48,032 bases of DNA from an uncultured Pelagibacteraceae bacterium (GTDB lineage Bacteria > Pseudomonadota > Alphaproteobacteria > Pelagibacterales > Pelagibacteraceae): contig CACBEJ010000006.1 of assembly GCA_902538255.1 (NCBI GenBank), forward strand, positions 1-48,032, written 5' to 3'. The position numbers and the translations under genes were made by a program. Shown here piece by piece: positions 1 to 8,265 of the stretch. How positions within the stretch are numbered: position 1 is the stretch's first letter; each line of letters begins with the position of its first letter. A model generated the notes under the pieces. That model was not told the origin of the DNA and did not search any database. It saw only the letters and a program-made list of their open reading frames with translations.

Positions 1-1231
1 CAGCTAAATTTGGTGAGCCGCCGAGAACAGGTTCAGTAATACTTAGAGGCACTGGTAAAGTTTTTTCTTTAAAACCTAAAACAGGAAGAATAACTAAAAA
101 ATGTAAAAAATAATATGCCGTAGCAATTCTTGCTATCAACAAGTAAAGTCCTTCGGCTGGCATCGCACCCACATAACCAAGTATCAAAACATCTGCAACC
201 AGTATCCAATAAAATTGTCTATATAAAGGTCTGAATACTGCAGATCTTATTTTTGAAGTATCTAGCCAAGGTAAAACTGCTAAAATTAATATTGCAGATA
301 ACATGGCTATAACTCCTAGCAATTTATCAGGAACTGATCTTAATATTGCATAAAAAGGTAGCAAATACCATTCGGGAACAATATGTGCAGGTGTTACCAT
401 TGGGTTAGCCTCTATATAATTGTCAGCATGTCCTAAAATATTTGGTGCATAGAAAACAAAGAAAGCAAAAACAATCATGAACATTAATAAAGCAAAACCA
501 TCTTTAATCACAATATAAGGATGGAATGGAACTGTATCCTTTGAAGGTTTTTTAATATCTATTCCAACTGGATTGTTGTTACCAGGAACATGTAAAGCCC
601 ATATATGTAAAACAACTAATCCTAAAATTAAAAATGGAATTAAATAATGCAAAGTAAAAAATCTCGTTAACGTAGGGTTGTCAACTGAATAACCACCCCA
701 TAACCAAGTAACTATTCCCTCCCCTACTAGAGGAATAGCACTAAATAAATTTGTAATAACTGTTGCTCCCCAAAAACTCATTTGACCCCATGGTAACACA
801 TAACCCATAAAGGCCGCAGCCATCATCAGTAAATAAATTATTATTCCTAAAATCCATATTATTTCTCTTGGGGATTTGTATGAACCATAAAACAAAGATC
901 TAAAGATATGAATATAAACTGCTAGGAAAAACATCGATGCGCCATTTGCATGAATGTATCTTATTAACCAACCATAGTTAACATCACGCATAATATGCTC
1001 TACACTTTCAAAAGCCATATCTGCATGAGCAATATAATGCATTGCAAGAGTTAATCCTGTTACAATTTGAGTGATTAAGCAAAAAGTTAAAATTCCACCA
1101 AATGTCCACCAATAGTTTAAATTTTTGGGAGTTGGATAATCTGTTAAATGATTTGCAAGAGTTAACAGTGGGAGTCGATCGTTAAACCACTGCCCTACTT
1201 TTGATTTTGGTCTGTAATCGTGATCACTCAT
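1..1231 (-). CDS. petB: Cytochrome b of the bc1 complex (partial, 3' end off the left edge)
   Basis: Membrane subunit of ubiquinol:cytochrome c reductase that carries the two b hemes and the quinone sites. The frame is open from the ATG at 1231 to the window edge, about 410 codons, and begins [20 protein letters not shown]. The Qo-site PEWY motif lies at 365-376, followed by [14 protein letters not shown], and the visible C-terminal part ends in [13 protein letters not shown], as in alphaproteobacterial cytochrome b. Several hydrophobic segments are visible. It lies 5 bp downstream of petA, so the two form one operon. Cytochrome c1 should follow beyond the edge, either separate or fused; this cannot be seen. 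Family call is secure. Confidence 0.95.
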   Translation of the reverse strand, partial: MSDHDYRPKSKVGQWFNDRLPLLTLANHLTDYPTPKNLNYWWTFGGILTFCLITQIVTGLTLAMHYIAHADMAFESVEHIMRDVNYGWLIRYIHANGASMFFLAVYIHIFRSLFYGSYKSPREIIWILGIIIYLLMMAAAFMGYVLPWGQMSFWGATVITNLFSAIPLVGEGIVTWLWGGYSVDNPTLTRFFTLHYLIPFLILGLVVLHIWALHVPGNNNPVGIDIKKPSKDTVPFHPYIVIKDGFALLMFMIVFAFFVFYAPNILGHADNYIEANPMVTPAHIVPEWYLLPFYAILRSVPDKLLGVIAMLSAILILAVLPWLDTSKIRSAVFRPLYRQFYWILVADVLILGYVGAMPAEGLYLLIARIATAYYFLHFLVILPVLGFKEKTLPVPLSITEPVLGGSPNLA

Positions 1232-1236
1232 TTTTT

Positions 1237-1746
1237 TTATCCAATTTTAATTGTACTTGCATTAACAAATTCATATTTAGGAACTTCCATGTTCCAAGGT
1301 GCTGGACCTTTTCTAATCCTTCCTGATGTATCGTAATGAGATCCATGACATGGACAGAACCAACCATTGTAATCTCCTTTATCGTTTAATGGCACACATC
1401 CTAAATGTGTACAAACTCCCAACATAACAAGCCATTCTGGATTTTTTGCTCTATCCTCATCTTTCTCTGGATGAATTAAATCTTCCATCTTTACAGATCT
1501 TGCTTCTTCAATTTCTTCTTTGGTTCTTCTTCTAATAAATACTGGCTTACCTCTCCACAAAACAGTTAAAGTGTTTCCAGGTGTCAATGAACTTACATCT
1601 ACCTCTGTGCTAGCTAATGCTTTGACAGAAGCATCTGGATTCATTTGGTCTATCATAGGCCAAACTACTGCGGCAGCTCCAACAGCCCCTACAGCTGTGG
1701 TAGCTGTAAATAAAAAATCTCTTCTTTTTGTTTTTTTTTCAGACAC
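1237..1746 (-). CDS. petA: Rieske iron-sulfur subunit of the cytochrome bc1 complex
   Basis: Carries the 2Fe-2S cluster that accepts an electron from ubiquinol at the Qo site and passes it to cytochrome c1. It has 169 residues, close to the bacterial norm. The N-terminus has a twin-arginine motif KRRDFLF (residues 7-13) followed by a hydrophobic anchor, as expected for a Tat-exported, uncleaved subunit. Both cluster-binding boxes are intact: CTHLGC at 112-117 and CPCHGS at 131-136, each with the Cys/His pair. It is the first gene of a petA-petB operon and faces trmL across 92 bp that holds plausible promoters for both genes. Confidence 0.97.
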   Translation of the reverse strand: MSEKKTKRRDFLFTATTAVGAVGAAAVVWPMIDQMNPDASVKALASTEVDVSSLTPGNTLTVLWRGKPVFIRRRTKEEIEEARSVKMEDLIHPEKDEDRAKNPEWLVMLGVCTHLGCVPLNDKGDYNGWFCPCHGSHYDTSGRIRKGPAPWNMEVPKYEFVNASTIKIG

Positions 1747-1763
1747 TATTAGTAGCTTTTGTT

Positions 1764-1792
1764 ATTATCTCTTTTTGATTTAAAATAGTTAA
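1764..1792 (-). promoter_or_regulatory. Putative sigma-70 promoter for petA-petB
   Basis: On the minus strand TTAACT (1792-1787) is followed after exactly 17 bp by GATAAT (1769-1764). A start about 7 bp downstream would leave a leader of roughly 10 nt before the petA ATG at 1746. The spacing and the -10 box are close to consensus, but such boxes are common in A+T-rich DNA, so this is a prediction only. Confidence 0.4.
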
Positions 1793-1804
1793 TATACGAA
1801 TTCA

Positions 1805-1810
1805 TATAAT
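1805..1810 (+). promoter_or_regulatory. Putative -10 box for the trmL-hemF-greA operon
   Basis: A perfect TATAAT sits 28 bp before the trmL ATG. No good -35 box is found at 16-18 bp upstream. It lies in the only stretch between the divergent petA and trmL genes. Confidence 0.35.
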
Positions 1811-1838
1811 ATAAAATAATTATTTTACTACTGAAAGA

Positions 1839-2312
1839 ATGACACATAATTCAACATTTTTAGGACCCAAAATAGCTTTGTACGAGCCTGATATACCTCA
1901 GAATACTGCTGCAATCATTAGAACTTGTGCTTGTTTAGGTGCTAAACTAGAAATAATTGAACCATGTGGCTTTCTATTATCAGATAAACGCTTTAAAAGA
2001 GTGATTATGGACTATATGGACTATAGTCAAATAAAGTTTTATCAAAGTTCAGAAAAATTTTTTGAGGCAAAAAAAAAGCAGAGAGTCGTATTGATGACAA
2101 CAAAGGGTTCAATAAATTATACTAAATTTAAATTTAAGCTTGATGATACTATTTTGTTTGGAAGAGAAAGTGCCGGGGTACCCGAAAAGGTACATAAAAT
2201 AATTAAAAATCGTTTAAAAATACCAATGAATAACCAAGTAAGATCTCTTAATATTGCATCGTCTGTTGCCATTGTTTTGGCAGAAAGTTTGCGTCAAATA
2301 GAATTAATATAA
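1839..2312 (+). CDS. trmL: tRNA (cytidine/uridine-34 2'-O)-methyltransferase, TrmL type
   Basis: SPOUT-fold enzyme that uses S-adenosylmethionine to methylate the ribose of the wobble base in certain leucine tRNAs. At 157 residues it has the minimal single-domain length of TrmL. The knot motifs are visible: NTAAIIRTCACLGA near the N-terminus, LFGRESAGVPEKV in the middle, and IPMNNQVRSLNIASSVAIVL near the C-terminus, containing the Asn and Ser expected at the cofactor and active site. It is the first gene of a plus-strand run; hemF starts 1 nt after its stop codon. Other SpoU subfamilies are less likely because there is no N-terminal extension. Confidence 0.92.
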   Translation: MTHNSTFLGPKIALYEPDIPQNTAAIIRTCACLGAKLEIIEPCGFLLSDKRFKRVIMDYMDYSQIKFYQSSEKFFEAKKKQRVVLMTTKGSINYTKFKFKLDDTILFGRESAGVPEKVHKIIKNRLKIPMNNQVRSLNIASSVAIVLAESLRQIELI

Positions 2313-2313
2313 A

Positions 2314-3141
2314 ATGGATATTTCAATCAAAAAAGACTTAGCGAGTAATTGGTTTAAGCTATTACAAAATGCAGTATGCGACGACATTTTAAAAATTGAA
2401 AAAAATAATGTAAATTTTCAATCAACTTCTTGGAAAAGAAACATTAAAAAGGATGAGGGAGGTGGTGAATATAGAATTCTTAAAAATGGAAAAATTTTTG
2501 AAAAAGTAGGAGTAAATTTTTCTGAAGTTTATGGAAAATTTCCTAAGCAATTTCAAAGAAATATACCTGGTGCAAGTAAGGATCCTAGATTTTGGGCGTC
2601 AGGGATATCAATAGTTATGCATATGCAAAATCCCTATATTCCTGCAATGCATTTTAATACCAGATTTATTTGTACAACAAAGAATTGGTTTGGTGGAGGA
2701 ATGGATGTAACCCCAGCCATAAAAGATGAAAAAGAGAAGAAAAATTTTCATAAAATATTAAAAGCAATGTGCGATAGACATAATAAAAATTATTATAAAA
2801 AATATAAAAAGTGGTGTGATGAATACTTTTATCTACCTCACAGGAAAGAGACTAGAGGTATAGGAGGTATCTTTTTTGACTATAAAAATGATAATTTTGA
2901 AAATGACTTTAAATTTGTCAGGGATGTTGGTGTTACATTTCAAATGCTATTTAATGAAATTATTAAAAAAAAAATAAAGAGGAAGTGGACTTTAAAAGAT
3001 AAAGAGTTCCAGTATATTAAAAGAGGTCGATACGCAGAATTTAATTTACTATATGATAGAGGAACAAAATTTGGGCTTCAAACTGGTGGTAATGTTGAAG
3101 GAATTTTAATGTCATTACCTCCAATTGCAAAGTGGAAATAA
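2314..3141 (+). CDS. hemF: Oxygen-dependent coproporphyrinogen III oxidase
   Basis: Converts coproporphyrinogen III to protoporphyrinogen IX with O2, a late step of heme synthesis. The protein has 275 residues, slightly shorter than the E. coli enzyme (about 300). Family blocks are present: NPYIPAMHFNTRF, WFGGGMDVTPA, HRKETRGIGGIFFDY and the C-terminal GRYAEFNLLYDRGTKFGLQT followed by GGNVEGILMSLPP. Using the O2-dependent enzyme fits an aerobic organism, and the heme would serve the bc1 complex and cytochrome oxidase encoded in this window. It starts 1 nt after trmL and 3 nt separate it from greA, so co-transcription is likely. Confidence 0.96.
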   Translation: MDISIKKDLASNWFKLLQNAVCDDILKIEKNNVNFQSTSWKRNIKKDEGGGEYRILKNGKIFEKVGVNFSEVYGKFPKQFQRNIPGASKDPRFWASGISIVMHMQNPYIPAMHFNTRFICTTKNWFGGGMDVTPAIKDEKEKKNFHKILKAMCDRHNKNYYKKYKKWCDEYFYLPHRKETRGIGGIFFDYKNDNFENDFKFVRDVGVTFQMLFNEIIKKKIKRKWTLKDKEFQYIKRGRYAEFNLLYDRGTKFGLQTGGNVEGILMSLPPIAKWK

Positions 3142-3144
3142 AAA

Positions 3145-3621
3145 ATGGATAAAGAGCCAATAACATTAAACGGATTAAATAAACTAAAGGAAGAATTAGT
3201 TTTTTTAAAAGAAAAAAAAAGACCAGACATAGTAGCTGCGATTGCTGAAGCTAGATCCCATGGAGACCTTAAAGAAAATGCTGAATATCATGCAGCTAAA
3301 GAAGAACAATCTCATAATGAGGGAAGAATAACAGAAATTAACGACATTATTGCAAGGGCAAATGTAATTGACGTTACAAAACTAAACAATGAAGGAAAAG
3401 TAATTTTTGGATCTACAGTTTATTTAGAAGATTTAGATAATGGTGAAAAAATTAATTATAAAATTGTTGGAAGAGATGAGGCAGATTTAAAACAAAAACT
3501 AATTTTCTTTCAATCACCAATTGGGAAAGGTTTGATTGGAAAAAATAAAAGTGATTTAGTTGAAATAAATACACCCTCTGGTGTAAAAAATTTTGAAATT
3601 AAAGACGTTAAATATATTTAA
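3145..3621 (+). CDS. greA: Transcript cleavage factor GreA
   Basis: Enters the secondary channel of RNA polymerase and stimulates cleavage of backtracked RNA. It has 158 residues, the standard length. The N-terminal coiled coil begins at ITLNGLNKLKEELVFLKEKK and carries the signature tip GDLKENAEYHAAKEEQ with the acidic residues that place the catalytic metal. The C-terminal FKBP-like domain includes IFGSTVYLEDLDNGEKINY and SPIGKGLIGKNKSD. It is last in the trmL-hemF-greA run. Its stop codon overlaps the stop codon of the convergent gene at 3618 within a shared TTAA. Confidence 0.97.
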   Translation: MDKEPITLNGLNKLKEELVFLKEKKRPDIVAAIAEARSHGDLKENAEYHAAKEEQSHNEGRITEINDIIARANVIDVTKLNNEGKVIFGSTVYLEDLDNGEKINYKIVGRDEADLKQKLIFFQSPIGKGLIGKNKSDLVEINTPSGVKNFEIKDVKYI

Positions 3622-4892
3622 CTTTTTACTATTTGTTTTACTTGCTTATCTGAAATTTGAAACCCGTTTTGAACCCAAGTTTCTTCTATCTTTTTTAACT
3701 TATTACCTAAAGTTTTGCCTTCAGGAATTTGAAATTTTGACATTAGTAGGTCGCCCCCTATTGGAAAAGTTGGAATTACTTTATCTTTATAAGTATCTAA
3801 TAGTTTGATTAGTTTTTTCTCAAATTTGATTGAGGTAAAGATTTTAAAATTAATTACATCTATTACAGCCTGCCGCCCATTAAAATAAAAAAATTTATTC
3901 AAATTTTTCTCTGTAAAGTTGTTTAAAGTTACTCTTTCTTTATAAAAAAGATCTATCAATTTTAATCTTTTCTTATCACTGTTAGATATTTTAAATTTAT
4001 AAATAAAATAATCTGCATTATCAGTCCCATCAATTACTAAAAGCGCAATTAAAAATATAAAATCAATTTTCGAAATATTCTCTGCAACATAATAATTTTG
4101 TTTTCTAAAATTTTTAATATTCTTTAATTGTGGGAAAATTATTTCTATTAGCTCTAAACTTTCTTTATCTTTAAACAGTTTTAAAAATCCATTTGAACTC
4201 GTTATTTTTTTTAGTTCATCAATTAACCTCTCAGATGATATATTTGAAATTCCTTCTATATTTTTTTTTATAATTTTTATTATTTCTGACTGGTGCTTAT
4301 GGTTTGAGTAATTTAAATAAAACCTTAAATACCTTAAAATACGTAAATAATCCTCTTGAATTCTTTTTTCCGCATCACCAATAAAATTAATATAACCTTC
4401 TTCTAAATCTTTTTTACCATTAAATGGATCAAATAAATTACCATCACCATCTGCATAAATTGAATTGATAGTAAAATCTCTTCTAGAGGCATCTTCCTTC
4501 CAATCTAAAGAGAATTCTACTTCAGCATGCCTTCCATCAGTTGAGATATCTTTCCTTAAAGAAGTAATTTCATATTTATATTCGTCAATTATTGCGGTTA
4601 TAGTTCCGTGTTTAATTCCTGTTTCGTAATAACTTATTTGTTTGTTTTTAAGAGCCTCACAAACTTCCAGAGGCGTTAAATTTGTTGCTAGGTCAATATC
4701 ATCAACGTTTTCTTTTTTTATCACTTTTCTTACACATCCGCCTACATATCTGATTTCACTTTTCTCTGAAAAATTATTAATTGCTTCAAAAATTTTATTT
4801 ACTGGTGTTGTTAAAGTAATTTGTTTTAAATTTTGACTGATATAATCAAGATTTTTCGATCGGGAAAAAAATTTATCTAAAAAATTTTTCAT
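3618..4892 (-). CDS. tRNA nucleotidyltransferase / poly(A) polymerase family protein (CCA-adding type)
   Basis: Class II nucleotidyltransferase that should add or repair CCA at tRNA 3' ends, although poly(A) polymerase members of the family look alike. It has 424 residues. Visible blocks: RYVGGCVRKVI, the metal-binding DDIDLATN (Asp-x-Asp), EDASRRDFTINSIYAD, a KDLEEGYINFIGDAEKRI block and DYLRILRYLRFYLNY, in the order expected for the head and neck domains. No other ATG lies before the conserved start of the domain, so the start at 4892 is well supported. It begins 3 nt after the 3' end of tRNA-Gln on the same strand and overlaps greA by 4 nt at its own stop. The specificity (CCA versus A addition) is inferred, not seen. 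Confidence 0.9.
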   Translation of the reverse strand: MKNFLDKFFSRSKNLDYISQNLKQITLTTPVNKIFEAINNFSEKSEIRYVGGCVRKVIKKENVDDIDLATNLTPLEVCEALKNKQISYYETGIKHGTITAIIDEYKYEITSLRKDISTDGRHAEVEFSLDWKEDASRRDFTINSIYADGDGNLFDPFNGKKDLEEGYINFIGDAEKRIQEDYLRILRYLRFYLNYSNHKHQSEIIKIIKKNIEGISNISSERLIDELKKITSSNGFLKLFKDKESLELIEIIFPQLKNIKNFRKQNYYVAENISKIDFIFLIALLVIDGTDNADYFIYKFKISNSDKKRLKLIDLFYKERVTLNNFTEKNLNKFFYFNGRQAVIDVINFKIFTSIKFEKKLIKLLDTYKDKVIPTFPIGGDLLMSKFQIPEGKTLGNKLKKIEETWVQNGFQISDKQVKQIVKS

Positions 4893-4895
4893 AAA

Positions 4896-4969
4896 TGGCT
4901 GGGGCGCTAGGATTCGAACCTAGGATGCAGGTACCAAAAACCCGTGCCTTACCGCTTGGCTACGCCCCA
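4896..4969 (-). tRNA. tRNA-Gln (anticodon UUG), CCA encoded
   Basis: Read on the minus strand, the 7-bp acceptor stem TGGGGCG/CGCCCCA closes perfectly (4969-4963 with 4906-4900). The D arm contains AGCGGTAAGG, and the anticodon stem CGGGT/ACCTG encloses the loop TTTTGGT, giving anticodon TTG (Gln). The T arm contains GGTTCGAATCC. G is the discriminator and CCA is encoded at 4898-4896. It lies 33 bp after ispE and 3 bp before the nucleotidyltransferase ATG. All stems pair, with one G-U in the anticodon stem. Confidence 0.97.
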
Positions 4970-5002
4970 ATACTAGCTTCCTATAACATAAAAATATAAA
5001 AT

Positions 5003-5848
5003 TCATATAGTTTTTGCTGTAACACACCAATAATTTTTATATTTTCTTTTAAATTCAGCTTTTGCCAATTTACAACTCTTTAATGAATTATAATAGGCAA
5101 CAATTGTTGATCCTGAACCAGTCATTCTTACAAATAATGGATTATTTATACTTTCTAAGAACAGCTTTATTTTTTTAAGTTTTGGATATTTTTTGAGTGC
5201 TATTGTTTCAAGGGCATTTTGTTGATCAATCAAATATTTTACTCCAAACATGTTTTTTTTAGGTTTGTTATATTTTGATTTTGTATACTTTCGAACAGCT
5301 GAGTATATTTTTTTAGTTGAGCACCCAAAATCAGGCTTTACTAAAGTAGAGTAATATTTTGGAGTATTATAAATCTTTTTTATTTTACCACCTGATGACA
5401 ACACACAGCTGGATGAAATGGTACCTAAAATAACATCAGAACCGACAAAGTCGCAGATACTTCGAGTTTTTTGATGATTAGTATTAATGATTTTTTTTTT
5501 AACCAGATAATTAAACACACTAGCTGCGTTCATCGATCCCCCACCCAAGCCAGCTTCTTGAGGGATTAATTTTTTAATTTTAACTTTGAATTTTTTATTT
5601 TTTAATAAATTTTCTTTATCTAGTATTTGAAATAGTTTTTGAACAGTATTTTTTTTTCCAATATTTTTAGAAAACTTTCCATAAAAAGAAATATGGTGTT
5701 TTTTTCCATTATGTTGTTTTATCGAAATAACATCATGTAAATCTATGAAACCAATTATACTTTCAATTTTATGTAAAACCTTTTTTTTTGCAGTGATATT
5801 TAGAGCTAAATTTAACTTTGCATAAGATTTAATTTTATTAATTTTCAT
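5003..5848 (-). CDS. ispE: 4-diphosphocytidyl-2-C-methyl-D-erythritol kinase
   Basis: GHMP kinase of the MEP pathway; phosphorylates CDP-methylerythritol with ATP on the route to IPP and DMAPP. It has 281 residues, the usual size. It starts MKINKIKSYAKLNLALNI, with the family substrate-binding block. The ATP-binding loop is PQEAGLGGGSMNAA, and the third GHMP motif is MTGSGSTIVAYY near the C-terminus. The protein is unusually rich in lysine. Its ATG directly abuts the stop of the TPR gene upstream, so the two are probably translated from one message. IspH of the same pathway is at 22454. Confidence 0.95.
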   Translation of the reverse strand: MKINKIKSYAKLNLALNITAKKKVLHKIESIIGFIDLHDVISIKQHNGKKHHISFYGKFSKNIGKKNTVQKLFQILDKENLLKNKKFKVKIKKLIPQEAGLGGGSMNAASVFNYLVKKKIINTNHQKTRSICDFVGSDVILGTISSSCVLSSGGKIKKIYNTPKYYSTLVKPDFGCSTKKIYSAVRKYTKSKYNKPKKNMFGVKYLIDQQNALETIALKKYPKLKKIKLFLESINNPLFVRMTGSGSTIVAYYNSLKSCKLAKAEFKRKYKNYWCVTAKTI

Positions 5849-7534
5849 TTAGGAATTTTTAAGACCCTCAATTACTTTAATATTGATTTTTTTTCTCATA
5901 TCGTCTTCGGTGTCATCAAAAGTTAATACGTTTTTCCAAAAATATCTTGCTTGAATTTTTCTATTTAATTTCCATAAAATGTCTCCATAATGATCATTCA
6001 CGATTGGGTCATCTGGCATTAATTCTACAGCTCTTTTTAAATACTTTTCAGCTTCTAGATAATCCTCTATTAAAAAATACGCCCATCCAATTGAATCAAT
6101 AATATAAGGATCATTGCTTTTTAAATCATATGCTCTTTTCAACATATCCATTGCTTCATTAATTTTATAATCACGCTCTAACCAGGAGTAAGCAAGGTAA
6201 TTCAAAATATATGCATCGCTAGGATCAATTTTAAGCGCATGTAATAAATCTTCATCTGACTTTTCATAATTGCCCATTCTTTCATAGCTACCGCCTCTAC
6301 GATACAATACATCTGATTTAATAAGTGAATTGTCATCCAGTGTTAAAATAATTTCTGTATAACGATCTATTGCCTTTTCATAATTTTTAGAATTCTTATA
6401 AAAATTGGCTAAATCAAAAATCATTTTTATATTGGGATTTTCAATTTTATTAAATTTTGAATCTATGTATTTAATTCCATTTTCATAATCCTGCTCTTGA
6501 ATTATTATTTGAGCTTCTTTTTTTAATCTAAACCAATAATAAAATTCATCTTCTTTTTTAAAGTTTTTTAAGATCTTTTGTACTTTATCAAATTCGTCAT
6601 TAAGATAAAAATTTTCTGCAACCAACGACAAATTAAATTCAAACTTGGGATTTAAATAGTTTGACAAATTTAAGTAAAAATTTGATTTCTCAAAATTATC
6701 CTGAGAAGAATAAAGATTAGAGATTAAAAATAAAAACTCACTTACAAGATCATTATGATCTTTGCATGAAAAAATTTTTCCAAAATCATCGAATTTTTCT
6801 TTGTCTACCCAACTTTTACTTTGTGAAAGTAAAAGTGTTGAATTTATATAATCAATTTGTTCAACAACTAATCTTGCTTCATTTAATTTATTGTTATCAA
6901 TTAAATGATTAAGATAAAAAAAAATGTATCTTGAATAGTCGCCTTGCTGATTATTAATTAAATTAAGAAAATATGACGAAGTTCTTTTATCTTCAATATA
7001 ACATCTTTGGAATGTCTCAGCTATAAGAGAAAGGTTTCCAAAATTTTTTTTGTTATCTAATATTTTTTTATTTTTAAATGTATAAATGTATTGTTTAAGT
7101 GTTTCAAATATAACTAGATTTATCCTATCTTCATCTTGAAATTTTAAACTTTGTGTTAAATATTCGTTAGACTTTTTAAAGTTATTTTTTTTTAAACTGT
7201 CAATTATTAAAATTATATACGCATCATAAAAATCTGAATTAGATTTGTTTGCATTGTTATTTAATACATTAATTGCTTGAGGTACTTTGTTATCTAAAAC
7301 TAAAGAGTTAACATATCTTTTTAAATAACTATCATGTTTGTTAATTAATACTTTGGCTAAGTTAAAAAATTTTAAAGCTTCAGAATTATCTCGATTTTCA
7401 AATGCAACAATTCCAGAAAAATAATTTGATAAATCTCTTGAGTTGAAATCATTAAAAGTAGCACTTTTAGAATACAAAGGTGTCTGATAAGATAGGAATA
7501 TTAATAGTACTAATTTTAGAAATTTTAGGAACAT
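5849..7534 (-). CDS. Exported TPR-repeat protein of unknown role
   Basis: It has 561 residues. The N-terminus (about MFLKFLKLVLLIFLSYQTPL) looks like a Sec signal peptide, so the protein is probably periplasmic or attached to the outer membrane. The C-terminal third holds clear tetratricopeptide repeats, for example DVLYRRGGSYERMGNYEKSD, NYLAYSWLERDYKINEAMDM, DSIGWAYFLIEDYLEAEKYL and DHYGDILWKLNRKIQARYFW. Weaker helical repeats fill the rest. Similar TPR proteins occur next to ispE in other alphaproteobacteria as far as I recall, but I know of no assigned function. It heads the minus-strand run with ispE and faces the glycosylase gene across only 11 bp. Confidence 0.8.
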   Translation of the reverse strand: MFLKFLKLVLLIFLSYQTPLYSKSATFNDFNSRDLSNYFSGIVAFENRDNSEALKFFNLAKVLINKHDSYLKRYVNSLVLDNKVPQAINVLNNNANKSNSDFYDAYIILIIDSLKKNNFKKSNEYLTQSLKFQDEDRINLVIFETLKQYIYTFKNKKILDNKKNFGNLSLIAETFQRCYIEDKRTSSYFLNLINNQQGDYSRYIFFYLNHLIDNNKLNEARLVVEQIDYINSTLLLSQSKSWVDKEKFDDFGKIFSCKDHNDLVSEFLFLISNLYSSQDNFEKSNFYLNLSNYLNPKFEFNLSLVAENFYLNDEFDKVQKILKNFKKEDEFYYWFRLKKEAQIIIQEQDYENGIKYIDSKFNKIENPNIKMIFDLANFYKNSKNYEKAIDRYTEIILTLDDNSLIKSDVLYRRGGSYERMGNYEKSDEDLLHALKIDPSDAYILNYLAYSWLERDYKINEAMDMLKRAYDLKSNDPYIIDSIGWAYFLIEDYLEAEKYLKRAVELMPDDPIVNDHYGDILWKLNRKIQARYFWKNVLTFDDTEDDMRKKINIKVIEGLKNS

Positions 7535-7545
7535 TTAACCATACT

Positions 7546-8265
7546 ATGACTAAAAAAGTGATAAATCAAAATACCAAATTAAACCAAGAACTAATTAATA
7601 CTATTGAGCCAAAATTTATATTCGCTGATAAGCCAATAAATAGATTTAATATTTTAGAAAATAACAATGGCACCCTGCAAATTAATAAAGAAGAATTACT
7701 AAAAAATTTAAAAGATCAAATAAATTCAATTGAAAATTGTAAATTGAAAGAAAATTCAAACAAAATTATTTTAGGTGAGGGAAATATAAATAGCCCTTTA
7801 ATGTTAATTGGAGAGTCTCCTGGGGCTGAAGAAGAAAAATTGGGTGTCCCATTTAGAGGTGAAGTCGGCGAACTTCTTAACAAAATGCTTATAGCAATTA
7901 ATATTAAGAGACAAAATATTTACACTAGTTATGCAATCAATTTTAGACCACCTGATGACAGAAAACCAACCTCAACTGAAATTAAAAAATACTCAGTATT
8001 TTTGAAGGAACATATATCGATTATAAACCCAAAGATTATTGTTTTAATGGGTAGTTCGGCAATGGAGGCTTTAACAGGAATAAGTGAAAAAATTACTAAT
8101 GAAAGAGGACATTGGAAGGAAGTGATTTTAAAAAACAAAACATTCCCTTTAATGATAACTTTTAATCCATCTTATTTAATCCGTTTTCCAGAAAATAAAA
8201 AACACTCATGGGAAGATTTAAAGAAAATTAGAGACAAAATCAAAGATCTGAAGTTAAAAATTTGA
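7546..8265 (+). CDS. Uracil-DNA glycosylase, family 4-like, lacking the iron-sulfur cysteines
   Basis: Likely excises uracil from DNA. The family 4 catalytic block appears as GESPGAEEEKLGVPFRG, followed by YTSYAINFRPPDDRKPT. The second active-site motif reads FNPSYLIRFP where HPSYLLR is usual, so His is replaced by Asn. Only one cysteine (in ENCKLKE) is present, so the four-cysteine Fe-S cluster of classical family 4 enzymes cannot form. I chose the ATG at 7546 because the longer frame from 7480 would run 55 nt into the divergent TPR gene and adds no conserved sequence. Its TGA overlaps the rnhB ATG. Activity is inferred. Confidence 0.8.
   Translation: MTKKVINQNTKLNQELINTIEPKFIFADKPINRFNILENNNGTLQINKEELLKNLKDQINSIENCKLKENSNKIILGEGNINSPLMLIGESPGAEEEKLGVPFRGEVGELLNKMLIAINIKRQNIYTSYAINFRPPDDRKPTSTEIKKYSVFLKEHISIINPKIIVLMGSSAMEALTGISEKITNERGHWKEVILKNKTFPLMITFNPSYLIRFPENKKHSWEDLKKIRDKIKDLKLKI

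Noticed and set aside
1520..1783. Plus-strand open frame of 87 codons
   Set aside because: It is the antisense shadow of petA and its promoter region; no family motif and no ribosome-binding site.
7480..7545. Longer N-terminus for the uracil-DNA glycosylase
   Set aside because: It would overlap the divergent TPR gene start by 55 nt and adds a hydrophobic stretch unlike family members; the ATG at 7546 fits better.
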